From Pseudomonadota bacterium (GTDB taxonomy: Bacteria > Pseudomonadota > Alphaproteobacteria > Rhodospirillales > Magnetospirillaceae), in the NCBI GenBank assembly GCA_021782815.1, contig JAJXUO010000019.1, forward strand, positions 1-52,061: a stretch of 52,061 bases of DNA, in the 5' to 3' direction. Under the pieces are notes generated by a model that saw only the letters and a list, made by a program, of their open reading frames with translations, made no database searches and was not told the DNA's origin. The position numbers and the translations under genes were made by a program. Below, piece by piece: positions 1 to 11,647 of this stretch. The stretch's first letter is position 1. Every line of letters begins with the position of its first letter.

Positions 1-290
1 CCGTGGGCGGCGTGGCCGGCACCGCCGTGGGCGCCGGATCGTCGGCGGGCGCGCAAGGCGGCATCCAGCAGCAGTACGACAACGCCTACGCCCAGTGCAT
101 GAGCGCCAAGGGCAATCAGGTGCTGCTGCCCGCCGCCCCCACCACCACGGTGATCTATTCGCAGCCGCAGCCGGCGGTGATCTACACCCAGCCGCCGCCC
201 ACGGTGATCTATACCCAGCCGCCCGCCACCCCCTACACGGCGCCGCCGGCGGCCTCCACCACGCCGCCGCCGCCCCCGCCGCCGCAATAA
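1..290 (+). CDS. C-terminal part of a glycine-rich, proline-repeat protein (5' end outside window)
   Basis: This is the open 3' end of a gene whose start lies before the window (reading frame begins at base 3). The visible residues begin with a Gly/Ala-rich glycine-zipper-like stretch (GGVAGTAVGAGSSAGAQGG), then a segment with one Cys (AYAQCM). Three imperfect repeats of the type VIYTQPPP follow, and the tail is poly-Pro ending in Gln. The composition fits the exported or outer-membrane glycine-zipper proteins common in Proteobacteria, which often end in low-complexity Pro/Gln tails. No function can be assigned. It is followed by a good rho-independent terminator. Confidence 0.55.
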   Translation, partial: VGGVAGTAVGAGSSAGAQGGIQQQYDNAYAQCMSAKGNQVLLPAAPTTTVIYSQPQPAVIYTQPPPTVIYTQPPATPYTAPPAASTTPPPPPPPQ

Positions 291-307
291 GCGGAGGCCG
301 CACAGGA

Positions 308-341
308 AACAGCGCAGCCCTTACGGACTGCGCTGTTTTTT
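308..341 (+). terminator. Rho-independent terminator after the first gene
   Basis: Arms CAGCGCAG (310-317) and CTGCGCTG (328-335) enclose a 10-nt loop and are followed by six T. It ends the partial plus-strand gene. The hairpin also lies just past the end of the minus-strand vnf operon (zip stop at 362) and may help stop it, although the T tract on that side is poor. Confidence 0.85.
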
Positions 342-361
342 ATTCGGCCCCCTGGCGGTGG

Positions 362-1039
362 TTACACCACCAGACAGGTCAGCCCGGCCAGCACCATCCC
401 GGCCACGGAAGACGCCATGCGCGGCAGCAGCAGCCCCTGTTCCCGCGCCCGCGCCAGCGGCCCCACCGTCAGCAGCAGGATCTTCGACAGCACCACGAAC
501 AGCACCCCGGCGGCGAAGGCCAGCACCGGCTGGCGCAAGGCTTCGGGGAAGACCACCTGGGTGCCCAGGGGGATCAGCACCGAGAAGGCCACGGCCAGGG
601 CCCAGCGCCGGGCCGTGGACAAGCCGTCGGCCAGCGAAAACACCACGATGCCTTCCGGCAGCTTATGCCCGATGGCGCCCAGCACCACCACCGGCGACAG
701 CACCGGACCGGCGGCGGCCAGCACGATGCCTTCGCACAGGTTATGCAGGGCCATACCGGCCAACGCCCCGGCCCGGCCCAGCACCGGGCCCTGCCGCCCG
801 GCCTTGAACATCAGGGCGGCGGCGGCCAGGGCGCCCAGGCCCAGCGGCAGCCAGCCGGCGGGATTGTTTTCGAGGGCGTCGGGCATGACGTCGGCCACCA
901 CGATGAACCAGGCGAAGCCCAGGCCGAAACAGGCCAGCACGACGCGCTTGAGATCGCTGCGGGTCAGGGTATAGGCCAGGGCCCCGGCCAGTTCGGCCAC
1001 GGCCATCACCACGGGCAACAGCAACAGATTGAAAGACAT
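362..1039 (-). CDS. ZIP-family metal transporter, last gene of the vnf operon
   Basis: A 225-residue polytopic membrane protein with about seven to eight hydrophobic segments. Two diagnostic ZIP signatures are visible: HNLCEG (residues 99-104, TM4 motif HNxxEG) and HKLPEG (residues 125-130, TM5 motif HKxPEG), which form the binuclear metal site in this family. ZIP proteins move divalent metals such as Zn, Fe or Mn into the cytoplasm. It lies 24 bp downstream of a small membrane-protein gene and continues the minus-strand run that starts with vnfD. This suggests, but does not prove, that it feeds metal to the V-nitrogenase or its maturation. The family assignment is strong; the substrate is unknown. 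Confidence 0.85.
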   Translation of the reverse strand: MSFNLLLLPVVMAVAELAGALAYTLTRSDLKRVVLACFGLGFAWFIVVADVMPDALENNPAGWLPLGLGALAAAALMFKAGRQGPVLGRAGALAGMALHNLCEGIVLAAAGPVLSPVVVLGAIGHKLPEGIVVFSLADGLSTARRWALAVAFSVLIPLGTQVVFPEALRQPVLAFAAGVLFVVLSKILLLTVGPLARAREQGLLLPRMASSVAGMVLAGLTCLVV

Positions 1040-1063
1040 GGCAATATCCTTTTCACCAGGAGA

Positions 1064-1375
1064 TCAGTCGAACACGATGAAGAAAACGAGAATGCCGCCG
1101 CCGCTCGCCAGCATGGCGGCCAGAAACAGGCGGCGCAGCAGATCCGGCGGAATCCGCCGGCCCAATCCGGCCCGGGACAGGAGCAACCCGGCCCCGGCAT
1201 AAAGGCCGATGACCAGAACCCCATGGCCGATCCAATGATGGCCGAAGACGCGGGCCATCCAGGCCAGCACCGCCGGATGGGTTTGCTTCAGCAAAACCAG
1301 GCCCAGATCGGCCAGGGCGGCCAGGGCGGCGGCCAGACCGAAACCGACGGCGCGGTCGGACAGGGCGGCGGTCAT
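1064..1375 (-). CDS. Small three-TM membrane protein, unknown function
   Basis: A 103-residue protein with three predicted membrane segments (about 11-29, 50-66 and 82-101). A His-rich turn (FGHHWIGHG, residues 44-52) sits at the start of the second segment. Its ATG at 1375 overlaps the stop codon of the upstream membrane gene (ATGA), so the two are translationally coupled. I do not recognise a family. Its place between vnfDGK-nifX and a ZIP transporter suggests a membrane role tied to metal supply or to protecting the nitrogenase. That is inference from position only. Confidence 0.6.
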   Translation of the reverse strand: MTAALSDRAVGFGLAAALAALADLGLVLLKQTHPAVLAWMARVFGHHWIGHGVLVIGLYAGAGLLLSRAGLGRRIPPDLLRRLFLAAMLASGGGILVFFIVFD

Positions 1376-1845
1376 GGCGCGGCTCCCGTCTGCGGCGCCG
1401 GGCGCACCAGCCCCTGACGCAGCCCCAGATCCACCGCCAGCCCGCCAAGATCGGCCGCCACGCCCCACAAAAGCACCAGGGCGACGCAGGCGCGGGCCAG
1501 CCGCCGCGCCGCCGCCTCGGCCCAGGCGGGATCGCGCAGCAGCACCGGCAGATACAGCGCCGCCAGCAGGAACAGGAAGACCATATGCTCCTTGCTTTCC
1601 ATGGCCACGCCATGGGCCTGCGGCCAGGGCCCGCGCAGAATAGCGGCGCGATCGGCGCCGTAGGTCAGGACATACCAGGCGCCGCCCGACAGCAGCACCG
1701 CCCCGGCCAGATGCGCCAGCAGCAGCGCCAGGCGGCGGCAGCGCCCCGGCTCCGGCTGCGGCGCGCCCAGCGCCACCCACAGCCACAGCGCGGCGAACAG
1801 CGCCAAGAGACCGGCCAGATGATGCGCGACCAACAGAGATGTCAT
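1372..1845 (-). CDS. Four-TM membrane protein, unknown function
   Basis: A 157-residue integral membrane protein with four hydrophobic segments (roughly 5-26, 38-60, 86-104 and 118-140). Charged or metal-capable residues lie near the membrane: AHHLAG at 7-12, LAHLAG at 43-48 and MESKEHMVF before the third segment. This resembles small b-type-cytochrome-like or CopD-like bundles only in general layout, and I cannot assign a family. The gene starts 24 bp after the stop of the NifX-family gene and overlaps the next membrane gene by 4 bp. It therefore belongs to the putative vnf operon. Confidence 0.6.
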   Translation of the reverse strand: MTSLLVAHHLAGLLALFAALWLWVALGAPQPEPGRCRRLALLLAHLAGAVLLSGGAWYVLTYGADRAAILRGPWPQAHGVAMESKEHMVFLFLLAALYLPVLLRDPAWAEAAARRLARACVALVLLWGVAADLGGLAVDLGLRQGLVRPAPQTGAAP

Positions 1846-1869
1846 CGTCGTTCCTCCCGTTGCGGCCCG

Positions 1870-2352
1870 TCAGATGGCCTGCTCGTCCAGCGGCAGGCGG
1901 CGGCCGTCGCAGCGCCGCATCACCCGGCGCAGCCACAGCGGCGCCCCGCCGCGCAACAGCCGTTGCAGATGGGCGATGACCTCGTCGATATCGCGCACCG
2001 TTTCGCTTTTCACCGGGAAGATCCGCTCGTTGTGCACGCGCACCGCCGCCAGATCCGACAGGCCCAGGGTGAACAGCACCGAGCAGCCCTTCAGCGCCTC
2101 CACCCGCTCCACCAGCGGATCGTGGCCGTGGCCGTCGTCGTCGCCCATATCCTCCATGACGCAGCCGCCGGCCTTGCCCTTGCCGCCGCCCGGCCCCTTT
2201 TTGGCCCCGCGGCGGAAATGCACCACATCGACGAATTCGGACTCCTCGGCGGTGACGTCGTAGAACACCACCTGTTTGGCGGCGGCGAAATTGGCATCGC
2301 ACTGGATCAGGCTGTTGGTGGTGAGGGCGATGCGCAGATGCGGATTGTCCAT
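1870..2352 (-). CDS. NifX-family cofactor-binding protein (possible VnfY equivalent)
   Basis: A 160-residue protein that opens with LRIALTTNSL then DANFAAAKQVVFYDV, the pattern of rhizobial/azospirillar NifX in the dinitrogenase-cofactor-binding family (NifX, NafY, VnfX, VnfY). A Gly/Lys-rich insert (about residues 49-62) is followed by DPLVERVEALKGCSVLFTLG, also typical of NifX. Family members hold nitrogenase cofactor or its NifB-co/VK-cluster precursors during transfer between assembly scaffold and apo-enzyme. In Azotobacter vinelandii the gene vnfY, downstream of vnfK, belongs to this family and is needed for full V-dinitrogenase activity. This gene is the second one downstream of vnfK, so a VnfY-like role is plausible. 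The family call is strong; the specific name is not certain. Confidence 0.85.
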   Translation of the reverse strand: MDNPHLRIALTTNSLIQCDANFAAAKQVVFYDVTAEESEFVDVVHFRRGAKKGPGGGKGKAGGCVMEDMGDDDGHGHDPLVERVEALKGCSVLFTLGLSDLAAVRVHNERIFPVKSETVRDIDEVIAHLQRLLRGGAPLWLRRVMRRCDGRRLPLDEQAI

Positions 2353-2373
2353 GGCGGGTCTCCGGGTTGAAGC

Positions 2374-3258
2374 TCAGATCATCGGCAGGCCGGGCACCAT
2401 GATCTCGCGGCCGAAACGGGCGCGGAACGGGGCCGGCAGGGTAAGGCCGTCGGGAAGGCGGGCGCGCCAGCGCGGCAGATCCTCCAGCGGCAGGGCGGCC
2501 CCGCTCAGGGCCTCCGCCGGAATGATGTGCAGCCGGTTGTCCACCACGGCGAACAGATCGAGGGGGTAGCGCCCGGCGTCGCCGTAGCGCTCGCCCAACT
2601 GGAATCGGATCAGGCCGCCGCCCTCGGTATATTTCGGCAGATCGCAATCGAAGCGCAGATGGCGGTTGAGCCCGAGACGGTCGCGGAACTGATAGAGGCG
2701 CTGATCCTCGTCGTAGAACCAATGGATCTCGCCGGTGATGTCGGCCCAGTAGCGCAGCAGCATGGCCTCGAGATAGGCCTCGGGATAGGGCGAGTCCCGC
2801 ATCTCCAGATGATAGGCCACCGCCGAGTCCAGCAGGGCCATGCCCGCCAGGCTGACGCGCAGCGACAGCGCCGTGCGCGCCACCACCGAGGCGGCCTTGA
2901 CCAGGCCGTTGCGCACCTCGATGCGGCCGCTGTCATGGCGCAGGGCGGCCACCACGATGCGCAAGGCGCGGTAGATCTCGGCCACCACCTTGTCGAGCGG
3001 CCGCTCTTTCGCCAGGCCGAGATACTTGTCCCACACCGCCATGGGATCGGCGCCGTCCAGCGGCGGCCCCAGGGCGGCGTCGAGGCGGACGAAGGCGCCC
3101 AGAAGCCGTGCCGCCGCCTGCCCGGCCTCGGCCTGTTCGCCCTCGGGATCCTCGGCGAACTGCAAGGTCCGCTTCTTGGAGGCGATCTCCAGGCAGCGGT
3201 GCTCGGGCAGCGACAAACGGCGGCCGGGCTCGGAACGGGACGGACAAGACGGGATCAT
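2374..3258 (-). CDS. Conserved-looking protein directly downstream of vnfK, function unknown
   Basis: A 294-residue soluble protein. The start at 3258 is chosen because GGAGGTG lies five bases upstream; longer readings run back into vnfK. The N-terminal third is acidic and helical. The middle (about 100-160) is an Ala-rich helical region, and the C-terminal half has many aromatic and charged residues (GEIHWFYDEDQRLYQF, RFDCDLPKYTEGGG). No NifX-like, SAM, ferredoxin or transmembrane pattern is visible and I do not recognise the family. It starts 59 bp after vnfK and is followed after 21 bp by the NifX-family gene, so it is almost certainly co-expressed with the V-nitrogenase. It may be an assembly or stability factor. 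Confidence 0.7.
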   Translation of the reverse strand: MIPSCPSRSEPGRRLSLPEHRCLEIASKKRTLQFAEDPEGEQAEAGQAAARLLGAFVRLDAALGPPLDGADPMAVWDKYLGLAKERPLDKVVAEIYRALRIVVAALRHDSGRIEVRNGLVKAASVVARTALSLRVSLAGMALLDSAVAYHLEMRDSPYPEAYLEAMLLRYWADITGEIHWFYDEDQRLYQFRDRLGLNRHLRFDCDLPKYTEGGGLIRFQLGERYGDAGRYPLDLFAVVDNRLHIIPAEALSGAALPLEDLPRWRARLPDGLTLPAPFRARFGREIMVPGLPMI

Positions 3259-3317
3259 CGGCACCTCCACGACAAAGGACGCGGCCGGAGGCGTTCCCTC
3301 CGGCCGCTCTCGGGCGA

Positions 3318-6680
<3,363 letters not shown>

Positions 6681-6683
6681 TAT

Positions 6684-6699
6684 CGCAGAAAGCGTGCCA
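6684..6699 (-). promoter_or_regulatory. Sigma-54 (-24/-12) promoter of vnfDGK
   Basis: Read on the minus strand: TGGCAC, five bases GCTTT, then CTGCG. The -24 GG and -12 GC doublets have the standard spacing, and TGGCAC is a perfect -24 element. It faces vnfD and lies about 85 bp from the activator site at 6779-6792. Established knowledge: alternative nitrogenase operons are transcribed by sigma-54 RNA polymerase with VnfA or AnfA. Confidence 0.8.
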
Positions 6700-6778
6700 A
6701 TCCGCCTTTCGCTGAAGAAACGGCGGGAATCCTGAAAAAATCTCGGCGGCGCGCCCTTAAGGCCGCCGGGCGGCGGCC

Positions 6779-6792
6779 GTACCGATCGGTGC
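6779..6792. promoter_or_regulatory. Probable VnfA upstream activator site shared by two divergent promoters
   Basis: GTACCGATCGGTGC matches the VnfA-type palindrome GTAC-N6-GTAC with one mismatch, and its N6 core CGATCG is itself palindromic. It sits about 85 bp from the -24 element of vnfD on one side and about 70 bp from that of the nifX-glyoxalase gene on the other. One site could therefore activate both transcription units. Confidence 0.7.
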
Positions 6793-6853
6793 GTTTTTTC
6801 GAAGATTCGTTCCGCCGCGTCCGCCACGGGACGACATGGGCCGGCAAAACGGC

Positions 6854-6869
6854 TGGCACGCCGGTTGCC
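6854..6869 (+). promoter_or_regulatory. Sigma-54 promoter of the nifX-glyoxalase fusion gene
   Basis: TGGCACGCCGGTTGCC is an essentially perfect -24/-12 element (TGGCAC-N5-TTGCC). It ends 38 bp upstream of the ATG at 6908, so the 5' leader would be short (about 27 nt). Confidence 0.88.
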
Positions 6870-6907
6870 AGGGAAGGGCGTCGTCTTTCGCAATCCCAGG
6901 AGCGCCC

Positions 6908-7690
6908 ATGGACCAGCCCGTGCCCCGCCTTCGCATCGCCGTCGCCAGCCGCGACGGCCTGCGCATCGATCAGCATTTCGGCCAGGCCGAAAGCTTCCGG
7001 ATCTACGACGTCACCCCGGCCGGACAGGATCTGGTGGAGGAGCGGGCCCTGGCCGCCCACGCCCGGGGCGAGGAAAATCCGCGCGAGACCATCCGCCGCA
7101 TGCTGGCCGACTGCCCGGTGCTGCTGGTGGCCAGGATCGGCCCCGCCCCGCAGGAGATGCTGGCCGGAGCCGGCATCGCCGCTAGCGATCTCCATGCCGG
7201 CCGGGCCATCGCCGACGCCCTGGCCCAAATCTTCGCCGACAAAACCGCCGCCCCGCCGCGAACGCCCCCCGACAGCAGCGGCTTCCGTCTGCTGCACACC
7301 ATGCTGCGGGTGGGCGATCTGGAGCGCTCCCTGGCCTTTTACGTCGATCTTCTGGGCATGACCGTGCTGGAGCGGCGCGAGCACAAGAAGAACCAGTTCA
7401 GCCAGGTCTATCTCGGCTATGGCGGCGGCTTCAGGCAGATGACCCTGGAACTGGTGTTCAACTGGAGCCGCGAGGGTCCGTACGCGCCGGGCGAGTCCTT
7501 CGGCCATCTGGCCATCGCCGTCAGCGGCATCACCCGGCTGTGCGACCGCCTGGCGGCGGCCGGGGTGCCGATGCCGCGCCCGCCGCGCGCCCAGCGCCAC
7601 GGCAGCGGCATCGTCGCCTTCATCGAGGATCCCGACGGCCACCGCATCGAACTGGTGGACGCGCCCGACGGCGAACACGCCCCCGATTGA
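6908..7690 (+). CDS. Fusion of a NifX-like cofactor-binding domain with a glyoxalase I domain
   Basis: A 260-residue two-domain protein. Residues 7-112 follow the NifX/NifB-C pattern (LRIAVASRDGLRIDQHFGQAESFRIYDV), typical of proteins that bind nitrogenase cofactor precursors. Residues 126-252 are a full glyoxalase I (lactoylglutathione lyase, GloA) domain beginning FRLLHTMLRVGDLERSLAFY. The four metal ligands expected from E. coli GloA are present: H130, E181, H200 and E248. Glyoxalase I isomerises the methylglyoxal-glutathione hemithioacetal with Ni or Zn. Here the fusion suggests metal or ligand handling in FeV-co assembly, or detoxification tied to it; this is inference. The start at 6908 has GGAG upstream, and the gene is under its own sigma-54 promoter. 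Confidence 0.9.
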   Translation: MDQPVPRLRIAVASRDGLRIDQHFGQAESFRIYDVTPAGQDLVEERALAAHARGEENPRETIRRMLADCPVLLVARIGPAPQEMLAGAGIAASDLHAGRAIADALAQIFADKTAAPPRTPPDSSGFRLLHTMLRVGDLERSLAFYVDLLGMTVLERREHKKNQFSQVYLGYGGGFRQMTLELVFNWSREGPYAPGESFGHLAIAVSGITRLCDRLAAAGVPMPRPPRAQRHGSGIVAFIEDPDGHRIELVDAPDGEHAPD

Positions 7691-7692
7691 AT

Positions 7693-7705
7693 CCCCCCCC
7701 CCCCC
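7693..7705. repeat. Thirteen-base poly-C tract between the fusion gene and nif11
   Basis: An uninterrupted run of 13 C lies just before the ribosome binding site AAGGAG of the Nif11 gene. Such tracts are prone to slippage and could alter leader length or spacing. It is outside coding sequence. Confidence 0.9.
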
Positions 7706-7721
7706 GTAAGGAGCCCCTCCC

Positions 7722-7919
7722 ATGTCCGTTCAATCCGCCATCGACTATATCAAGCGCATGCGCGCCGACGACGCCTTCCGCCACAGCATGAACGACGGCA
7801 GCGACGACGACGAGGCCAGCTGGGAGCGCATCCGCGCCGCCGGCTACAGCTTCACCATGCCCGAGTTCCGCGCCGCCCAGGAGGCGGTCTACCAGGAATA
7901 CGGCATCACGCCGCTGTGA
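7722..7919 (+). CDS. Nif11 domain peptide
   Basis: A 65-residue acidic protein with the Nif11 pattern: SVQSAIDYIKRMRADDAFRH at the N-terminus, then SWERIRAAGYSFTMPEF. Nif11 domains occur as stand-alone proteins in nitrogen-fixation clusters and as leader regions of some RiPP precursors. No Cys/Ser/Thr-rich core peptide follows and no RiPP maturase is nearby, so it is the nif-associated stand-alone type, whose function is unknown. It is probably co-transcribed with the upstream nifX-glyoxalase gene. Its stop codon directly abuts the stop of the convergent minus-strand gene with no spacer. Confidence 0.85.
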   Translation: MSVQSAIDYIKRMRADDAFRHSMNDGSDDDEASWERIRAAGYSFTMPEFRAAQEAVYQEYGITPL

Positions 7920-8275
7920 TCAGCGCCGGTAGGTGAGCACGGCCTCGCGGCGGCGGGTGAAATGATCGGAGATCTCGCCCGCCGCCGCCGCCGACAGCGG
8001 CAGGCCGTAGCTGCGCGCGATGTCGATGAGCTGGTCGGCCGAGTGGCTTTGCAGCGATTGCACCCCGGCATTGGCCAGGGTGGTGACGCGGCGGCGCAAC
8101 GCCTCGTCGGCGGCATGGGCGTCGAGCCAGCGGTCGCGCACCGCGCCGGGGCCGTAGCCTTGCAGGCATCCGGCGAGGTCGAAGCCGGGATCATAGGTGC
8201 GGATGGCGGCGGCCATGGCGATATCGGCCAGAATCAGATGGCTGCGCTGGGCAACGGTGTGCTGTTCCATGACGA

Positions 8276-8279
<4 letters not shown>
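7920..8279 (-). CDS. Hypothetical protein coupled to vnfA
   Basis: A 119-residue soluble, helical protein. The N-terminal half is SHLILADIAMAAAIRTYDPGFDL and the C-terminal half ends ISDHFTRRREAVLTYRR. No known motif is recognised. Its ATG (8279) overlaps the TGA of vnfA (ATGA), so it is probably translated with the activator and may modulate it. A second in-frame Met at residue 4 is possible. Functional inference rests on position only. Confidence 0.65.
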
Positions 8280-9877
<1,598 letters not shown>

Positions 9878-10008
9878 GCCCACACCGTCTCCTTAAGAGG
9901 CCCCCAAGGACGGGAACCTCTTCACAGACGAGAAAACCGCCTCCAGGAAAGCGCAGCATGAATAAAACTGTCAATACAAAAAACAATAATGTTTCAAATA
10001 CGACAGAG

Positions 10009-10024
10009 TGTACGACACCCTACA
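10009..10024. promoter_or_regulatory. TGT-N10-ACA match overlapping a degenerate GTAC site
   Basis: The bases TGTACGACACCCTACA satisfy the NifA upstream activator consensus TGT-N10-ACA and also contain GTAC-N6-CTAC. It lies between vnfA and vnfE. A six-base consensus can arise by chance in a region this long, so confidence is limited. Confidence 0.35.
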
Positions 10025-10130
10025 CCCAAAAACAAAGACAGGACATATTGCATTTGCCGACAAAATAAGCAGTTTCGTCTATTATATTTTTCCGCGCTTA
10101 CTACATATTCGTACATATTTTTTGCGCTTT

Positions 10131-10144
10131 GTACCGTTCGGTAC
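10131..10144. promoter_or_regulatory. Perfect VnfA-type activator site upstream of vnfE
   Basis: GTACCGTTCGGTAC is an exact GTAC-N6-GTAC palindrome (arms GTACCG/CGGTAC). It lies about 50 bp upstream of the vnfE -24 element and resembles the site at 6779-6792 (GTACCG, then TCGGT). Confidence 0.75.
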
Positions 10145-10185
10145 GAACATCCCCGGCAAAACCGCACTTTGCCGCCGCCGCCGTT

Positions 10186-10201
10186 TGGCCCCATCCTTGC
10201 T
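10186..10201 (+). promoter_or_regulatory. Sigma-54 promoter of vnfENX
   Basis: TGGCCCCATCCTTGCT fits TGGCAC-N5-TTGCW with one change at a less conserved -24 position. It ends 49 bp before the vnfE ATG (10251). Confidence 0.8.
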
Positions 10202-10250
10202 TGGGTCGGGTCCGCCCCGCCCGGCCGGGGCGATCCTGACGGAGGGCCCC

Positions 10251-11645
10251 ATGCGAAGCACGGACCAGATCGCCGCCCTGAAAAGCGAACCCGCCTGCGC
10301 CCATAACGCCAAGGGCAAATCGGGCTGCGCCCGGCCCCAGCCCGGCGCCACCCAGGGCGGCTGCTGCTTCGACGGCGCCCGCAACGCCCTGCTGCCCATC
10401 GCCGACGCCGCCCATATCGTGCATGGCCCCATCGGCTGCGCCGGCTCGTCGTGGGACAATCGCGGCACCCGCTCCTCGGGCGCCGAATTGTACCGCATCG
10501 GCATGACCACCGATCTCAACGACATGGACGTCATCATGGGCCAGGGGGAAAAGCGCCTGCTGGCCGCCATCCGCCAGGCGGTGGAACGCTATGATCCGGC
10601 GGCGGTGTTCGTTTACGTCACCTGCGTGCCCGCCCTGCACGGCGACGATGTGGAGGCGGTGTGCAAGGCGGCGGCGGCCCGGCTCGGCCGTCCGGTGATC
10701 CCGGTGGATTGCGCCGGGTTCTACGGCAACAAGAATCTCGGCAACCGCATCGCCGGCGACGTGATCTACCGCCATGTCATCGGCACCGCCGAACCGCCGC
10801 CGCCGCCCGCCGCCGCCGAGCGCCCCGGCATCACCCGCCACGACGTCAATCTCATCGGCGAATGGAATGTCGGCGGCGAATTCTGGAGCATGGCGCCGCT
10901 GTTCGACGAACTGGGCCTGCGCCTGCTCTGCACCTTTTCCGGCGATTCCCGCTTTCACGAGGTGCGCACCATGCACCGGGCCGAGGCCAACATGGTGGTC
11001 TGCTCCAAGGCCATGATCCATGTGGCCCGCAAGCTGCGGGAGGATTGGAGCATCCCCTATTTCGAGGGCAGCTTCTACGGCATGGCCGACACCTCGCGCA
11101 GCCTGCGCGATTTCGCCCGCCTGCTGAACGACGCCGACCTCTCCGCCCGCACCGAGGCCCTGATCGCCCGCGAGGAGGCGCACGTGGAAGCCGCCCTGGC
11201 CCCCTTGCGGCCCCGGCTGGCCGGCAAGCGGGCGCTGATCTTCACCGGCGGCTACAAATCCTGGTCCATGGTTTCCGCCATGCAGGATCTGGGGCTGGAG
11301 GTGGTGGCCACCGGCACGGAAAAATCCACCGAGGAGGACAAGGCCCGCATCCGCGCCCTGATGGGCGAGCGCGCCCGCATGATCGAGGACAACGACCAAA
11401 AGGCGCTGCTGCGCACCTTCGCCGAGACCGGGGCCGACATCCTCATCGCCGGCGACCGCTATATCTATCCCACCCTGAAATCCCGCCTGCCCTTTCTCGA
11501 TATCGATCATGTGCGCGCCGTGGGCTATGCCGGTTATGGCGGCATGATCGAACTGGCGCGCAATCTCGACCGCACCCTGGCCAGCCCGGTCTGGCGGCAG
11601 GTGGCGGCGCCGCCGCCCTGGGCGGTTGCGGCGCGGGCGGCCTGA
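10251..11645 (+). CDS. vnfE: FeV-cofactor assembly scaffold subunit VnfE
   Basis: A 464-residue NifE/VnfE homologue. With VnfN it forms the scaffold on which the NifB-co-derived cluster is matured to FeV-co before transfer to apo-VFe. Cys residues that bind the P-cluster-like 4Fe-4S cluster in NifEN are seen at C38/C39, C63 ([10 protein letters not shown]) and C125 ([12 protein letters not shown]). Further family marks are [10 protein letters not shown] and [13 protein letters not shown]. The ATG at 10251 has GGAGG upstream; the open frame further upstream runs through the promoter and is not coding. It is followed after 2 bp by vnfN. It is called vnfE rather than nifE because of the promoter and neighbours. 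Confidence 0.92.
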   Translation: MRSTDQIAALKSEPACAHNAKGKSGCARPQPGATQGGCCFDGARNALLPIADAAHIVHGPIGCAGSSWDNRGTRSSGAELYRIGMTTDLNDMDVIMGQGEKRLLAAIRQAVERYDPAAVFVYVTCVPALHGDDVEAVCKAAAARLGRPVIPVDCAGFYGNKNLGNRIAGDVIYRHVIGTAEPPPPPAAAERPGITRHDVNLIGEWNVGGEFWSMAPLFDELGLRLLCTFSGDSRFHEVRTMHRAEANMVVCSKAMIHVARKLREDWSIPYFEGSFYGMADTSRSLRDFARLLNDADLSARTEALIAREEAHVEAALAPLRPRLAGKRALIFTGGYKSWSMVSAMQDLGLEVVATGTEKSTEEDKARIRALMGERARMIEDNDQKALLRTFAETGADILIAGDRYIYPTLKSRLPFLDIDHVRAVGYAGYGGMIELARNLDRTLASPVWRQVAAPPPWAVAARAA

Positions 11646-11647
11646 TC

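Larger units (their letters stand above)
9878..10250. promoter_or_regulatory. Divergent vnfA-vnfE control region
   Basis: A 373-bp intergenic stretch, strikingly AT-rich from about 9955 to 10135 compared with the surrounding very high GC. It holds a perfect VnfA-type site (10131-10144), a degenerate GTAC-N6-CTAC site overlapping a TGT-N10-ACA match (10009-10024), and a sigma-54 promoter facing vnfE (10186-10201). No -24/-12 element facing vnfA was found, so vnfA may use another sigma factor. No clear ModE/Mop box was recognised. Confidence 0.6.

Noticed and set aside
95-1417. Long plus-strand open frame opposite the ZIP and membrane genes
   Set aside because: Low-complexity His/Gln/Gly/Arg composition typical of antisense frames in GC-rich DNA; the minus-strand genes have clear families or operon fit.
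7722-7919. Nif11 gene as a RiPP precursor
   Set aside because: No core peptide after the leader region and no lanthipeptide or radical-SAM maturase or transporter in the window.
10050-10130. ModE/Mop (Mo-responsive) box upstream of vnfA
   Set aside because: AT-rich words such as TATTATAT occur but no proper inverted repeat with the expected spacing was found.
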